Shown: positions 16,582 through 25,877, numbered from the stretch's first letter. The stretch: DNA of 64,000 bases from Hazenella coriacea (GCF_004341825.1 NZ_SMAG01000010.1:19504-83503), one strand, 5' to 3'. Notes: a model not told the origin generated them from the letters alone. Program-made: numbers and translations.

Positions 16582-18372
16582 ATGTTGGAAAGTATACGCC
16601 GTTATCTCCAGTTTGTAAAACCTTACTGGAAAGAGATCTCCTTAACAATGGTCGTTGGAGTGCTAAAGTTCGGCATTCCTCTATTACTCCCTCTTTTACT
16701 AAAATATGTAGTGGATGACCTCTTGTTATCCAGCTTATCTACGCAAGAAAAAATGGAGCGATTGGTCTGGGCACTCGCCGGGGCTTTCTTTATATTTACA
16801 GTGGTTCGCGCACCTGTAGAATATTTTCGGCAGTATTTCGCTCAGTGGACGGCCAGTCGGGTTCTATTTGATATTCGAAACCGCTTGTTTGACCACATCC
16901 AAAAGCTTTCCTTGCGGTATTACCATAATCAGAAAGTAGGGCAGATTATTTCCCGAGTGATCAACGATGTTGAGCAAACCAAAGAATTTGTCATTACCGG
17001 AATGATGAATATTTGGCTTGATTTTACAACTTTAGCCATCGCTATTGCGATTATGATTTGGCTTGATCCTTGGATGACCCTTGTTTCATTAGCTATTTTC
17101 CCCTTATATGTTGTCTCCGTTAAATATTTCTATCAAAATATGCGGAAATATACAAAAGAGCGTTCACAAGCATTAGCTGAATTGCAAGGTCATTTACATG
17201 AACGGGTACAGGGGATTTCTGTGATTCGTGCATTTCATTTGGAAGAAAGTGAGCAGAAGTCCTTTGTGAAACAGAATGGAAACTTTCTTGATAAAGCGAT
17301 CACCCAGACCAAATGGGTTGCGAAAACATTTTCTGTGATCAATACCATTACAGATTTGGCTCCTATTATCGTTATAGGTGTATCTGCATATCAAGTGGTT
17401 CAAGGGAATATGACGATTGGTGAACTGACCGCATTTTATGGATATATGGGTCTTATCTATAGTCCAATTCGTCGTTTAGTTAACTCGTCTACCACTTTGA
17501 CACAAGCTCATGCATCCATGGATCGTGTTTTTGAGTTTTTGGATGAAAAGTATGAGATTATCGATCATCCTCAAGCGAAAGATGTGGCTCGTGTGAAGGG
17601 TTCCATCCAGTTTTCAGATGTTCATTTTCGTTATCATGAAAATCAAGAGTCAGTATTACGGGGAATCAATCTCACCATTCAGCCAGGAGAGACAATTGCA
17701 TTAGTGGGACCTAGTGGTGGAGGAAAGTCATCCATTGTTTCCTTAATTCCTAGATTTTATGATGTGACTCATGGACAAGTGATGATTGATGGACGGGATT
17801 TGCGAGACTTCACTCTAAATAGTTTACGAAAGCAAATCGGAATGGTCTTGCAGGAAAATATTTTGTTCAGTGGTACAATCGCAGAAAATATACGAATGGG
17901 GAAAGTTAATGCGACGATGGATGAGATCATTGAGGCGGCTCAAGCAGCGAATGCACATGATTTTATCATGGAGTTACCCAATGGGTATCAAACAGAGATC
18001 GGTGAACGAGGTGTTAAGTTATCGGGGGGACAGAAGCAACGTGTGGCTTTAGCTCGAGTATTTCTTAAAAATCCAACCATTTTAATTTTAGATGAGGCGA
18101 CTTCAGCTCTTGACCTACAATCGGAATATTTAATTCAAGAGTCTCTAGACCGCCTTTCCAAAGATCGAACAACGATTGTCGTTGCACACCGGTTATCTAC
18201 CATTACACATGCGGATCAAATCTATTTAATTGACCATGGTCAAGTGAAAGAACAGGGAACACATGAAGAGCTCATGGTTAAAAACGGAATGTATGCGCAG
18301 CTATTCAATGTGCAAAATCTCAATTCACCATCACAAGTAGATGATCAAAAGATCAAAATGGATGCTCGTTAA
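16582..18372 (+). CDS. ABC exporter, fused membrane-ATPase half-transporter (YgaD/BmrA/MsbA type)
   Basis: 596 residues: six membrane helices in residues 1-320, then an ATPase domain. Motifs are Walker A GPSGGGKSS (about 376-384), Q-loop MVLQENILFS, signature LSGGQKQRVALAR, Walker B ILILDEATSALD and the switch His in VVAHRLST. It works as a homodimer exporting lipids or drugs; the substrate cannot be deduced. The position between ntdp/codY and hemL corresponds to ygaD in B. subtilis. ATG 16582 follows AGGAGC. The RsbT-like gene starts 18 bases after its stop and is likely cotranscribed. Confidence 0.93.
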   Translation: MLESIRRYLQFVKPYWKEISLTMVVGVLKFGIPLLLPLLLKYVVDDLLLSSLSTQEKMERLVWALAGAFFIFTVVRAPVEYFRQYFAQWTASRVLFDIRNRLFDHIQKLSLRYYHNQKVGQIISRVINDVEQTKEFVITGMMNIWLDFTTLAIAIAIMIWLDPWMTLVSLAIFPLYVVSVKYFYQNMRKYTKERSQALAELQGHLHERVQGISVIRAFHLEESEQKSFVKQNGNFLDKAITQTKWVAKTFSVINTITDLAPIIVIGVSAYQVVQGNMTIGELTAFYGYMGLIYSPIRRLVNSSTTLTQAHASMDRVFEFLDEKYEIIDHPQAKDVARVKGSIQFSDVHFRYHENQESVLRGINLTIQPGETIALVGPSGGGKSSIVSLIPRFYDVTHGQVMIDGRDLRDFTLNSLRKQIGMVLQENILFSGTIAENIRMGKVNATMDEIIEAAQAANAHDFIMELPNGYQTEIGERGVKLSGGQKQRVALARVFLKNPTILILDEATSALDLQSEYLIQESLDRLSKDRTTIVVAHRLSTITHADQIYLIDHGQVKEQGTHEELMVKNGMYAQLFNVQNLNSPSQVDDQKIKMDAR

Positions 18373-18390
18373 TCGATGGAGGGAAAATGG

Positions 18391-18798
18391 ATGCGTAAAA
18401 CATTCCAGATTGATTATGAGTGGGATATCGTTCCAATTCGAAGCGACGTCCGCGAGATGGCGAAAGAGGTTGGATTTGATGATTTGGATCAGGCACGAAT
18501 CGTCCAGTCCATCTCAGAATTAGCGCGAAACGTCATCCAGCATGCCGAAAGAGGGACATTAACCATTTTTAAGGTAAAAGAAGACGAAAGAGTTGGTTTG
18601 CGAATCCAAGTCAAAGATTTGGGTCCAGGAATACCTGATTTTGATCAATTGATGCGACATCAGTCCCGTCAGATCGGTGAGGCTTCAGGTTTACAACAAG
18701 TAGGTCTGTTAATGGATGAGTTGATTAGTATTCCTGTAGAATTAGGAACTTGTGTGGAAGCGACGAAGTGGGTGAAACCAAGTAGGGTCGTTGAGTAG
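18391..18798 (+). CDS. RsbT-like serine/threonine protein kinase (GHKL switch kinase)
   Basis: 135 residues, matching RsbT along its length: YEWDIVPIRSDVREMAKEVG, then QARIVQSISELARNVIQHAE (N-box with Glu and Asn, about residues 36-55), KDLGPGIPDFDQLM (G1 box) and a GLxxVGLLMDEL helix. RsbT in B. subtilis phosphorylates RsbS/RsbR in the stressosome and then activates the RsbU phosphatase of the SigB pathway. The second glycine box is reduced to SGLQQVG. No RsbR, RsbS, RsbU or sigma factor gene is adjacent; the partner is unknown. Start chosen at ATG 18391, seven bases after GGAGGG; ATG 18376 overlaps that site. Confidence 0.88.
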   Translation: MRKTFQIDYEWDIVPIRSDVREMAKEVGFDDLDQARIVQSISELARNVIQHAERGTLTIFKVKEDERVGLRIQVKDLGPGIPDFDQLMRHQSRQIGEASGLQQVGLLMDELISIPVELGTCVEATKWVKPSRVVE

Positions 18799-18806
18799 AT
18801 CATGGG

Positions 18807-18835
18807 ACCACCTCTTCGGAAGCCGAGGTGGTTTT
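18807..18835 (+). terminator. Terminator after the RsbT-like gene
   Basis: ACCACCTC pairs with GAGGTGGT around a short loop that itself contains CGG/CCG, followed by TTTT. Confidence 0.75.
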
Positions 18836-19089
18836 CCCACACGAATTTCCAACATTTATTTGAACGTGATCATAGAATGTTCACATATATGCCAACTGAA
18901 ACGAAGTCGATTCTATTAGACTAAATAGTGAGTAATGATCTAGGATAAACCAAAAATATGAGTTGCACCTTGTTTCCATATTATGAACCTTTAGGACCTA
19001 TGCTTGCATGAACCATCATCATCATCTAAAATGGGGTTGGTATTAAGCAATATAAATACATTTCTTACTCAGGGGTGTTAGGAGATGGT

Positions 19090-19132
19090 AATGTAAGATC
19101 ATAGGTAAAGCACCTTTGGTATTACATTTTTT
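19090..19132 (+). promoter_or_regulatory. Terminator-like hairpin in the ctaB leader
   Basis: AATGTAA (19090-19096) pairs with TTACATT (19122-19128), with an inner AGGT/ACCT pair, and a T run follows directly. It lies about 145 bases before the ctaB start with no gene between, so it may be an attenuator of the oxidase operon or the end of a small unseen transcript. The remainder of 18836-19277 holds no gene that I can support. Confidence 0.4.
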
Positions 19133-19277
19133 GTGTGTTTGAACTACATTTTTGGTATCTCCTATATTGAGATGGTTTATCGTGATACACATCTCTTCAC
19201 GACGAATGAGAGTGAAAACGTTTTATCTCTCGAAAGTTGAAGAAATGCGACTCTGTTTATTTGGAAAGGAGGTCTGT

Positions 19278-20237
19278 ATGGTGGAACGATCCATGACACA
19301 GCAGACCACTGCAGATCGGATCATCACAGCAGAGCCGTTTACCAAGGTGAACAAAGCCACTTGGCGTGATTATATTGAAATTACAAAGCCAGGCATTAAT
19401 AAGAGTAACTTATTTGCAACATTTGCTGGATATTTCCTAGCAGCTGGCTTCACCGCTTTTAACTTTGTAACTCTTTTGTTTACATTGTTGGGAACAGCCC
19501 TTGTGATTGCTGGAGGATGTACACTCAATAACTTTTATGATCGTGATATTGATCCATTGATGCAACGAACACGAACACGATCTGTACCAGAAGGTAGAAT
19601 TAAACCCACTGTTGCATTATGGTATGGTATTATCCTTACTATTATTGGTCTAGTTGTTCTAGCAGTTGGTGTTAATCCACTATCAGCAATTCTGAGCTTT
19701 ATTGGGTTCTTTGTCTACGTTTTTATCTATACCATGTGGCTAAAGAGAACTAGTACGTTAAACACTGTTGTGGGTGGTTTTTCTGGAGCATTTCCACCAG
19801 TGATCGGCTGGGTTGCTGTTACTAATAATCTAGACCTTTCCGCTTGGATTCTGTTTACTATCTTATTTATGTGGCAACCTCCTCACTTCTTTGCACTTGC
19901 GATGCGAAAAGTGGAGGATTATCGTGCAGCAGGGATTCCTATGCTTCCAGTAATCAAAGGGTTTGCCGAGACAAAAAAACAAACATTTATCTTTGTCCTA
20001 CTACTAGTCCCCGCATCTGTCCTACTATTTTTTACTGGGGCTGCTGGCTGGTTTTACCTTATGATTGCCATATTGCTAGGTGGAATATACATTGCCTTAG
20101 CATTGAAAGGATTTCGATCATCCGAAGATGATGAGTGGGCAAAACGAATGTTTTTCTATTCATTGATTTATCTAACCACTCTACTACTTGCGATGATTGT
20201 CGATGTGGTAATCAGAGGTTTTATACAATTGATGTAA
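19278..20237 (+). CDS. ctaB: Protoheme IX farnesyltransferase (heme O synthase)
   Basis: Adds a farnesyl group to heme B, giving heme O for the caa3 oxidase. The 319-residue membrane protein has the two prenyltransferase Asp motifs: NNFYDRDIDPLMQRTRTRSV (N-x-x-x-D-x-x-x-D, about residues 83-102) and the second polar loop near HFFALAMRKVEDYRAAGIPM (about 208-227), with about eight membrane helices. Start chosen at ATG 19278 behind AAAGGAGGTCTG; the longer upstream reading has no ribosome site. It heads ctaBCDEF. CtaA (heme A synthase) is not in this window. Confidence 0.95.
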   Translation: MVERSMTQQTTADRIITAEPFTKVNKATWRDYIEITKPGINKSNLFATFAGYFLAAGFTAFNFVTLLFTLLGTALVIAGGCTLNNFYDRDIDPLMQRTRTRSVPEGRIKPTVALWYGIILTIIGLVVLAVGVNPLSAILSFIGFFVYVFIYTMWLKRTSTLNTVVGGFSGAFPPVIGWVAVTNNLDLSAWILFTILFMWQPPHFFALAMRKVEDYRAAGIPMLPVIKGFAETKKQTFIFVLLLVPASVLLFFTGAAGWFYLMIAILLGGIYIALALKGFRSSEDDEWAKRMFFYSLIYLTTLLLAMIVDVVIRGFIQLM

Positions 20238-20351
20238 CTTTCAAACTAGGGAACAGTGCTTTTATAAAGTTTTAAATAGATCTAGCAATGCACTGTGAAA
20301 TTATAAATTGGTTCAATTCGAGCCAGTAGAACAGAAAGTGAGGTTAGGATA

Positions 20352-21350
20352 GTGGTGAGTCGATTACGTACGTGGCAAGTCCTTTTAGTGATTTCTCTAT
20401 TAGCACTTGCGCTTTCAGGATGTAGTGGAGATCCATCACTCAGCGCCTTAGACCCTTCGGGAGATAATGCGAAGAAGCAATTAGATATCATTGTTTGGAG
20501 CTTCCTCGTTATGCTGGGCGTTTTTATTGTGGTTTCGACCATCTTAATCTATGTACTGATTCGCTTTAGAAAGCGGAAAGGTGTAGAGCGGACGCCAAGT
20601 AAGAGTGAAGGTTCATGGAAAGCTGAGGTTACTTGGACTGTTATTCCGATTATTCTATTAGCTATTCTTGCAGTACCTACTGTGACATATACCTTTGATC
20701 TCTCTGAAGTACCTAATAAAGAAGAGACTGTGTATATCAAAGTTACTGGATATCAGTATTGGTGGGAATTTGAGTATCCTGACTTAGGGATTAAAACAGC
20801 TCAAGAAATGCACATTCCTGTAGGTAAAAAAGTTCGTATAGAGCTTCACGGGAAAGATGTACTTCACTCGTTCTGGGTACCAGCATTGGGTGGTAAAACA
20901 GACGTGATTCCTGGTCGCGAAAACGTGATGTCTTTACACGCTGACAAAGCTGGCGTTTTCCAAGGAAAATGTGCTGAACTTTGTGGTGCAGGACATGCAC
21001 TGATGGACTTTAAAGTTTATGCAGATAGTGAACAAGACTTCGATAAATGGGTAGCCAAAATGCAAAAAGCTCCTGTAACCACTGAAGCTGATAAAAAAGG
21101 TGAAGAAGTCTTCAAACAAAACTGTATGACCTGTCATGCTGGAGTAGATCCAAAATATAAAGGTCCTGATTTAAGCAAATTTGGTACTCGTGATTCGATT
21201 GCTGGATTCCTTCCACATAATGAGGAGAATCTAAGAGCTTGGTTAAAAGATCCTGAATCATTTAAACCAGGTAGCTTGATGCCGAAAATTGACTATCTAA
21301 GTGATGAAGAGTTCGATGCTTTAACCCAATATCTCCTTGATCGTAAATAA
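20352..21350 (+). CDS. ctaC: Cytochrome caa3 oxidase subunit II with fused cytochrome c domain
   Basis: Carries electrons into the oxidase. A lipoprotein signal peptide ends in LALSGC (Cys24 lipid anchor). Two membrane helices follow (about residues 45-70 and 90-112), then the cupredoxin domain with the CuA ligands HSFWVPALGG and GKCAELCGAGHALM (Cys, Cys, His, Met). A C-terminal cytochrome c domain has CMTCH at about residues 258-262 and a Met ligand in PGSLMPKI. This fusion defines the caa3 type. Two GTG codons (20352, 20355) are possible starts after GAGGTTAGGA. Confidence 0.96.
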   Translation: MVSRLRTWQVLLVISLLALALSGCSGDPSLSALDPSGDNAKKQLDIIVWSFLVMLGVFIVVSTILIYVLIRFRKRKGVERTPSKSEGSWKAEVTWTVIPIILLAILAVPTVTYTFDLSEVPNKEETVYIKVTGYQYWWEFEYPDLGIKTAQEMHIPVGKKVRIELHGKDVLHSFWVPALGGKTDVIPGRENVMSLHADKAGVFQGKCAELCGAGHALMDFKVYADSEQDFDKWVAKMQKAPVTTEADKKGEEVFKQNCMTCHAGVDPKYKGPDLSKFGTRDSIAGFLPHNEENLRAWLKDPESFKPGSLMPKIDYLSDEEFDALTQYLLDRK

Positions 21351-21399
21351 TGAAAAATAGAAAATATGCTTTTGAGTTAATTAAGAAGGAGGGTTTACT

Positions 21400-23319
21400 T
21401 TGGGGACGCTGATTATTGTAATCGTCCTAGCCTTGTTCTTAACGGCGATCTTTATGGGTGGCTATAATGGTAAATTTAATAGCCGAGTAAAGAATAGTAC
21501 GGTCTGGGACTGGCTCACCACAGTCGATCATAAAAAGATCGGGATTATGTATTTCTTGTCAGGCTTCTTTTTCTTCCTGATTGGTGGAATTGAAGCATTG
21601 TTTATGCGTTTACAGTTAATGAGACCTGGTAATGACTTGTTTATCGGGGACACTTTTAACGAGTTGTTAACCATGCATGGTACTACAATGATTTTCTTGG
21701 CAGCTATGCCTATGATCTTCGGTTTGATGAACGTGATATTACCACTACAAATCGGAGCACGTGACGTTGCTTTCCCATTCTTAAACTCTTTGGGCTTCTG
21801 GCTATTTACAGCTGGAGGAACGTTACTAAACCTCAGTTGGTTTTTTGGTGAAGTTCCAGATGCAGGTTGGACTTCATACACATCTCTAGCGTTAAATGAC
21901 TTTAGCCCAGGCGCGGGTGTGGACTATTATGTTCTAGGTCTACAGATCGCTGGGATTGGTACATTGATCGGTGGAATCAACTTTTTGGTTACCATCATCA
22001 ATATGCGTGCACCAGGTATGACATACAGACGGATGCCAATGTTTACTTGGACCAGTCTCGTTACTTCTGCCTTAATTATCTTTGCGATGCCACCATTGAC
22101 GGTTGCGTTGTTACTCTTGATGTTTGACCGTTTATTTGGAGCTGCATTCTTCGACTACACGATGGGTGGAAGCACTGTAATCTGGGAGCACTTATTCTGG
22201 ATCTTTGGTCACCCTGAAGTATATATTGTTATTTTGCCGATCTTCGGTATTATGTCTGAAGTGTTTAGTACATTCTCGAAAAAACGACTCTATGGATATG
22301 ACTCCATGGTTCTTGCAAGTGCCATTATTGGATTCTTAGGATTTATGGTGTGGATTCACCATATGTATACAGTAGGTCTTGGACCTTTCTCTAACTCTAT
22401 CTTCGCGGTTGCAACGATGACGATTGCGGTTCCGACCGGGATTAAGGTATTTAACTGGTTGTTTACCATGTGGGGCGGAGAGCTTCGGTTCAATGCAGCT
22501 ATGCTTTGGGCGATTGGGTTTATCCCTACCTTCGTAATTGGTGGTATGACTGGGGTTATGATGGCTTTACCACCAGCTGACTACCAATATCAAGATACGT
22601 ATTTCATTGTTGCTCACTTTCACTACACATTGGTGGGTGGTACCGTACTAGGTCTCTTTGCTGGAGCATATTACTGGTGGCCCAAAATGTTCGGTAAGAT
22701 GTTAAATGAAAAATTGGGTAAATGGCATTTCTGGATTTTCGTTCCTGGTTTCCATTTAACTTTCTTCCCACAACATTTCCTTGGACTTTTCGGTATGCCA
22801 CGTCGGGTATTTACCTATCAAGCAGGTGTAGGTTTAGAAACACTTAACTTGATTAGTACTATCGGTGTTTTCTTAATGACTATTGGTACACTTATCTTTA
22901 TGTGGAACGTGGTTAAAACCTTTAAGAGCAAAGAAACTGCTCCTGCAGATCCATGGGGTGGAAGTAGCTTAGAATGGGCAATTTCTTCTCCACCACCAGC
23001 CTACAACTTTAAACAAACACCATTAGTACGTGGTCGTTATGCTTTATGGTTGGAGAAAGAGGCTGGTAATAAAGAAGTACCTGTGGCAGAACCACTAGGT
23101 CCGATCCATATGCCATCAAATTCGCCAATTCCTATACTAATGTCACTGTCGCTATTTGTTGCAGGATATGGATTTATTGCTCGAGGAGATTTCTCGATTG
23201 CGATCATCGGTTTAGTATTATTCTTCCTCACGATGTTCATGCGTTCATTTGACAATGACCATGGGTATCACATTGAAGTAGAGGAATTAGAAAAAGACGG
23301 TAAGGGGGTTAAGGCATAA
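21400..23319 (+). CDS. ctaD: Cytochrome caa3 oxidase subunit I
   Basis: Holds heme a and the heme a3-CuB oxygen-reducing centre. The 639-residue membrane protein has the heme a ligand in LTMHGTTMIF, the CuB and crosslinked-Tyr motif WIFGHPEVYI, the CuB pair WIHHMYTVG, and the heme ligands of VAHFHYTLVGG. An extra N-terminal helix (LIIVIVLALFLTAIFM) precedes the conserved VDHKKIGIMYF. The TTG start at 21400 follows AAGAAGGAGGG. Its stop codon overlaps the ctaE start by one base. Confidence 0.97.
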   Translation: MGTLIIVIVLALFLTAIFMGGYNGKFNSRVKNSTVWDWLTTVDHKKIGIMYFLSGFFFFLIGGIEALFMRLQLMRPGNDLFIGDTFNELLTMHGTTMIFLAAMPMIFGLMNVILPLQIGARDVAFPFLNSLGFWLFTAGGTLLNLSWFFGEVPDAGWTSYTSLALNDFSPGAGVDYYVLGLQIAGIGTLIGGINFLVTIINMRAPGMTYRRMPMFTWTSLVTSALIIFAMPPLTVALLLLMFDRLFGAAFFDYTMGGSTVIWEHLFWIFGHPEVYIVILPIFGIMSEVFSTFSKKRLYGYDSMVLASAIIGFLGFMVWIHHMYTVGLGPFSNSIFAVATMTIAVPTGIKVFNWLFTMWGGELRFNAAMLWAIGFIPTFVIGGMTGVMMALPPADYQYQDTYFIVAHFHYTLVGGTVLGLFAGAYYWWPKMFGKMLNEKLGKWHFWIFVPGFHLTFFPQHFLGLFGMPRRVFTYQAGVGLETLNLISTIGVFLMTIGTLIFMWNVVKTFKSKETAPADPWGGSSLEWAISSPPPAYNFKQTPLVRGRYALWLEKEAGNKEVPVAEPLGPIHMPSNSPIPILMSLSLFVAGYGFIARGDFSIAIIGLVLFFLTMFMRSFDNDHGYHIEVEELEKDGKGVKA

Positions 23320-23942
23320 TGGCAGCGCAAACGGATGTAAATTCAAATAACCCTCGTGTCACCCATATAGAGACCTCAACCCTTGAAGGTAAGAATAAAG
23401 TTCTCGGTTTCTGGCTCTTCTTGGGAGCTGAATCAGTTTTGTTCGCTTGTTTGTTTGGTACCTATCTTGCTCTTCGTAGTGCATCGATGGATGGACCTAC
23501 AGGGGTTGAACTGTTTGACCTCAATCTGGTTGCAGTGACCACTGCAATTCTTTTAACAAGTAGTTTAACTAGTGTATTCGCTGTTTCTGCGTTGCACCAA
23601 ATGAAAAAACGCCTGACACTGATTTGGCTTGGCGTTACCGTACTATTAGGCTTGGCGTTCCTTTGTCTAGAGATTTATGAATTTGTTCATTATACTTCTC
23701 TAGGTCATACGATGATGAGTAGCGCTTTTGGTTCTTCGTTCTACACTCTTGTTGGAACACATGGTGCTCACGTGACTTTTGGAATCCTTTGGATTTCTAC
23801 CGTGATTTATCAAGTAGCTAAGCACGGAATCAATAAAGTAACAGGACCTAAAGTATTTCTAGCTACTCTTTACTGGCACTTTGTTGACGTTGTTTGGGTA
23901 TTCGTCTTCAGTCTCGTTTACTTGCTTGGAAAGGTGGGGTAA
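23319..23942 (+). CDS. ctaE: Cytochrome caa3 oxidase subunit III
   Basis: A 207-residue member of the COX3 family with five membrane helices: FWLFLGAESVLFACLFGTYL (about residues 31-50), then SLTSVFAVSALHQMKK, GLAFLCLEIYEFVHY, THGAHVTFGILW and the final YWHFVDVVWVFVFSLVYLLG. ATG 23319 shares its first base with the TAA of ctaD, indicating translational coupling, behind TAAGGGGG. It stabilises the oxidase and helps proton uptake in this family. Confidence 0.95.
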   Translation: MAAQTDVNSNNPRVTHIETSTLEGKNKVLGFWLFLGAESVLFACLFGTYLALRSASMDGPTGVELFDLNLVAVTTAILLTSSLTSVFAVSALHQMKKRLTLIWLGVTVLLGLAFLCLEIYEFVHYTSLGHTMMSSAFGSSFYTLVGTHGAHVTFGILWISTVIYQVAKHGINKVTGPKVFLATLYWHFVDVVWVFVFSLVYLLGKVG

Positions 23943-23944
23943 GC

Positions 23945-24259
23945 ATGACTCAACAACCAAATTCGACATCAGTTGCTACGAAACCCGCATCTAAAAATTC
24001 GAGTGTAGTCAAATACTTGCTCTCGTTTATATGCATGATTGGTCTAACTGCTGCAGCCTTTTATATTGTTGCGAATGGTGTAGTCGCTAATGATATGATT
24101 TTTCCAATGCTTTCTGTCTTAGCAGTTCTACAAGTATTGTTGCAGCTATTCATTTTTATGCATCTAGACCAAAAAGGATCTAAAATATATTCGATTTTCC
24201 TGTTCTTGGGTATTTTCATCGCAGTATATTCGGCTGCTGGTATGGTATTAATGGATTAA
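23945..24259 (+). CDS. ctaF: Cytochrome caa3 oxidase subunit IV (CtaF/COX4_pro)
   Basis: A 104-residue membrane protein with a polar N-terminus and three helices, including the conserved LQLFIFMHLD core at about residues 69-78. It is the small fourth subunit of Bacillus-type oxidases. Start chosen at ATG 23945, two bases after the ctaE stop and behind AAGGTGGGG. A terminator follows 10 bases after its stop and closes the ctaBCDEF operon. Confidence 0.9.
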   Translation: MTQQPNSTSVATKPASKNSSVVKYLLSFICMIGLTAAAFYIVANGVVANDMIFPMLSVLAVLQVLLQLFIFMHLDQKGSKIYSIFLFLGIFIAVYSAAGMVLMD

Positions 24260-24268
24260 GGATTGAAG

Positions 24269-24308
24269 GAAGCCCTCTTACCGGCGATTGGTAGAGGGCT
24301 TCTTCTTT
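24269..24308 (+). terminator. Terminator closing the cta operon
   Basis: GAAGCCCTC (24269 on) pairs with GAGGGCTTC (24294-24302), followed by a T-rich tail. Confidence 0.8.
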
Positions 24309-24327
24309 AAAGAGAGGAGAGAAATCA

Positions 24328-24789
24328 ATGGATGGAAGCACTCTGGCACTGATCAGTACCTCTTGTACGGCTTCAAGTGCAATTTGTATGGCTGTGGGCT
24401 GGTCAATGATACGCAGAGGAAATAAAAAGGCACACCGTAACTTAATGATTTCATCGGTCATTCTAGCTGCACTCTTCTTTACGCTTTATATGTATCGAAC
24501 AATTTTTATCGGAAATACGGATTTTGGAGGCCCAGCTGAATATCGTAGTTATTATACAGCATTCTTGACTTTCCATATTATCTTAACCATTCTTTCACCG
24601 ATTTTAGTTGTGATGACCTTGATTTATGCTAAGAAAGAGAACTTTGAGAAGCATAGAAAGATCGGACCATGGGCAGCCAGAGTTTGGTTTGTTACAGCGA
24701 TCACAGGTGTAGCTGTTTATTTACTTCTATTTCAGATATTCCCAGAGGGTGAAACAACTAATATGTTTCGAGCCTATTGGGGGTTCTAA
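24328..24789 (+). CDS. DUF420 membrane protein (YozB/CtaM family)
   Basis: 153 residues, four membrane helices, with the family features HRNLMISSVILA (about residues 36-47), LYMYRTIF, GGPAEYRSYYTAFLTFHIIL and KHRKIGPWAARVWFVTAITGVAVYLL (in parts). In Staphylococcus aureus the homologue CtaM is needed for a functional aa3-type oxidase, so a role in assembly of this caa3 oxidase is likely; its location directly after ctaF supports this. ATG 24328 follows AGAGAGGAGAG. It has its own position behind the cta terminator and may depend on read-through or a separate promoter. Confidence 0.85.
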   Translation: MDGSTLALISTSCTASSAICMAVGWSMIRRGNKKAHRNLMISSVILAALFFTLYMYRTIFIGNTDFGGPAEYRSYYTAFLTFHIILTILSPILVVMTLIYAKKENFEKHRKIGPWAARVWFVTAITGVAVYLLLFQIFPEGETTNMFRAYWGF

Positions 24790-24825
24790 TTGAATTGTAG
24801 GTTAGACAATTTGCACGTTTGAAGC

Positions 24826-24860
24826 AGATCCAAATCCACAGGTTTGGATCCTTTTCTTTT
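24826..24860 (+). terminator. Terminator after the DUF420 gene
   Basis: GATCCAAA (24827-24834) pairs with TTTGGATC (24843-24850), followed by a T-rich run. Confidence 0.75.
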
Positions 24861-24959
24861 TACTGATCATACTGCTGATATGTAAGTTGATAATAAAGAA
24901 AGAATTCCTTTTATTTTCAGTCGGAAGTATAATAGATTCGTTGGGAAAGGAGGAAGTTT

Positions 24960-25697
24960 ATGTTTAACGAAACACCTAAAACGGTGATACAGGATACAGA
25001 AGCCAAAATGCTTCATTCGATGGTTCCACGTGTGAAATTGTCAGATGGTCTAGTTATTGGTGGAGTTACGGGTATTGGGTATTTTGCTGCTTACTTATCC
25101 GAAACGGGATATAAGTCATACTTTGGCTTACCATCCCTGTATGCTGATGTGAGTCTTAATGCCATTATTTTATCTATTTCATCGATTGTAATTGTCCTAT
25201 GGATGTTGTACTTAGCTATTAATCATTCTACTTTTTCTAGATACGGAAAGTTTACGGTCCCTGTAATCCTGCCTCTAGGAATCGCAATTTTTCTAGGAAT
25301 CAAAATTGATTTTGAAATTAACATCCCGATCTGGTTATTAGTGATCACTCTTTTGTTGTTTGTGTTTATTACGGCCGGAATGATTGCTTTCGCAGTTAGG
25401 AAAAGCTGGTTTTATGCGGGTCTTTTATTCATCATTTTTGTTATTGGGATTTCGCGGACAAGTGGGTATATCGTGGCTGCTAATCAGACAGAGTATCTAG
25501 TGACTTTAGAACCCCAACCTTATGTAGTTGTAGATACTTATAAGGATGCATTGATTTTAATGCCCATTGATCTAAAAACAAAAAAATTGTCTACTGAATA
25601 TCGTTTTGTTGATCAAAAATCAGAAATGGATGCGACTATTCAACTCCAAAAAATGAAGTTAGGTTCCCTGCAAGTGATTTCAGTTGACGATAAATAG
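24960..25697 (+). CDS. Uncharacterised polytopic membrane protein (245 aa)
   Basis: A strong ribosome site (AAAGGAGGAAG) precedes ATG 24960. The N-terminal 25 residues are polar; about five hydrophobic helices span residues 28-180 (including VIGGVTGIGYFAAYL, IVIVLWMLYLAI, VILPLGIAIFLGI, IWLLVITLLLFVFITAGMIA and LLFIIFVIGI). The C-terminal 60 residues are soluble with strand-forming, charged sequence. I recognise no family. It is monocistronic with a terminator just behind. Confidence 0.6.
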   Translation: MFNETPKTVIQDTEAKMLHSMVPRVKLSDGLVIGGVTGIGYFAAYLSETGYKSYFGLPSLYADVSLNAIILSISSIVIVLWMLYLAINHSTFSRYGKFTVPVILPLGIAIFLGIKIDFEINIPIWLLVITLLLFVFITAGMIAFAVRKSWFYAGLLFIIFVIGISRTSGYIVAANQTEYLVTLEPQPYVVVDTYKDALILMPIDLKTKKLSTEYRFVDQKSEMDATIQLQKMKLGSLQVISVDDK

Positions 25698-25708
25698 AAT
25701 GCCTAGCT

Positions 25709-25746
25709 AAAGCCGATCTGTTTCTAACTGACAGAGCGGCTTTTTT
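25709..25746 (+). terminator. Terminator after the 245-aa membrane gene
   Basis: AAGCCGatCTGT pairs with ACAGagCGGCTT around a 9-base loop, followed by six T. Confidence 0.8.
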
Positions 25747-25856
25747 GTGGTTAAGAATATAGGGGAGAACGTTTCCTCATCGATATGGATGAGACCCTCT
25801 CTGCTAAAATAGGTTTCTTGACAAGATCTTGATAAGTGATTGAATCCCTTTGGATA

Positions 25857-25877
25857 TCTCTTATTTAAGATAAGAGA
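25857..25877. promoter_or_regulatory. Inverted repeat before the ABC pair
   Basis: TCTCTTAT and ATAAGAGA are separated by 5 bases, about 40 bases before the ATPase start and 33 bases after a TTGACA (25818-25823). It could be an operator, perhaps for the OmpR-type regulator downstream, but this is inference. Confidence 0.35.

Noticed and set aside
20252..20296. Inverted repeat ACAGTGC/GCACTGT between ctaB and ctaC
   Set aside because: Only 7 bp with a 30-base loop and no T run; too weak for a terminator inside an operon.
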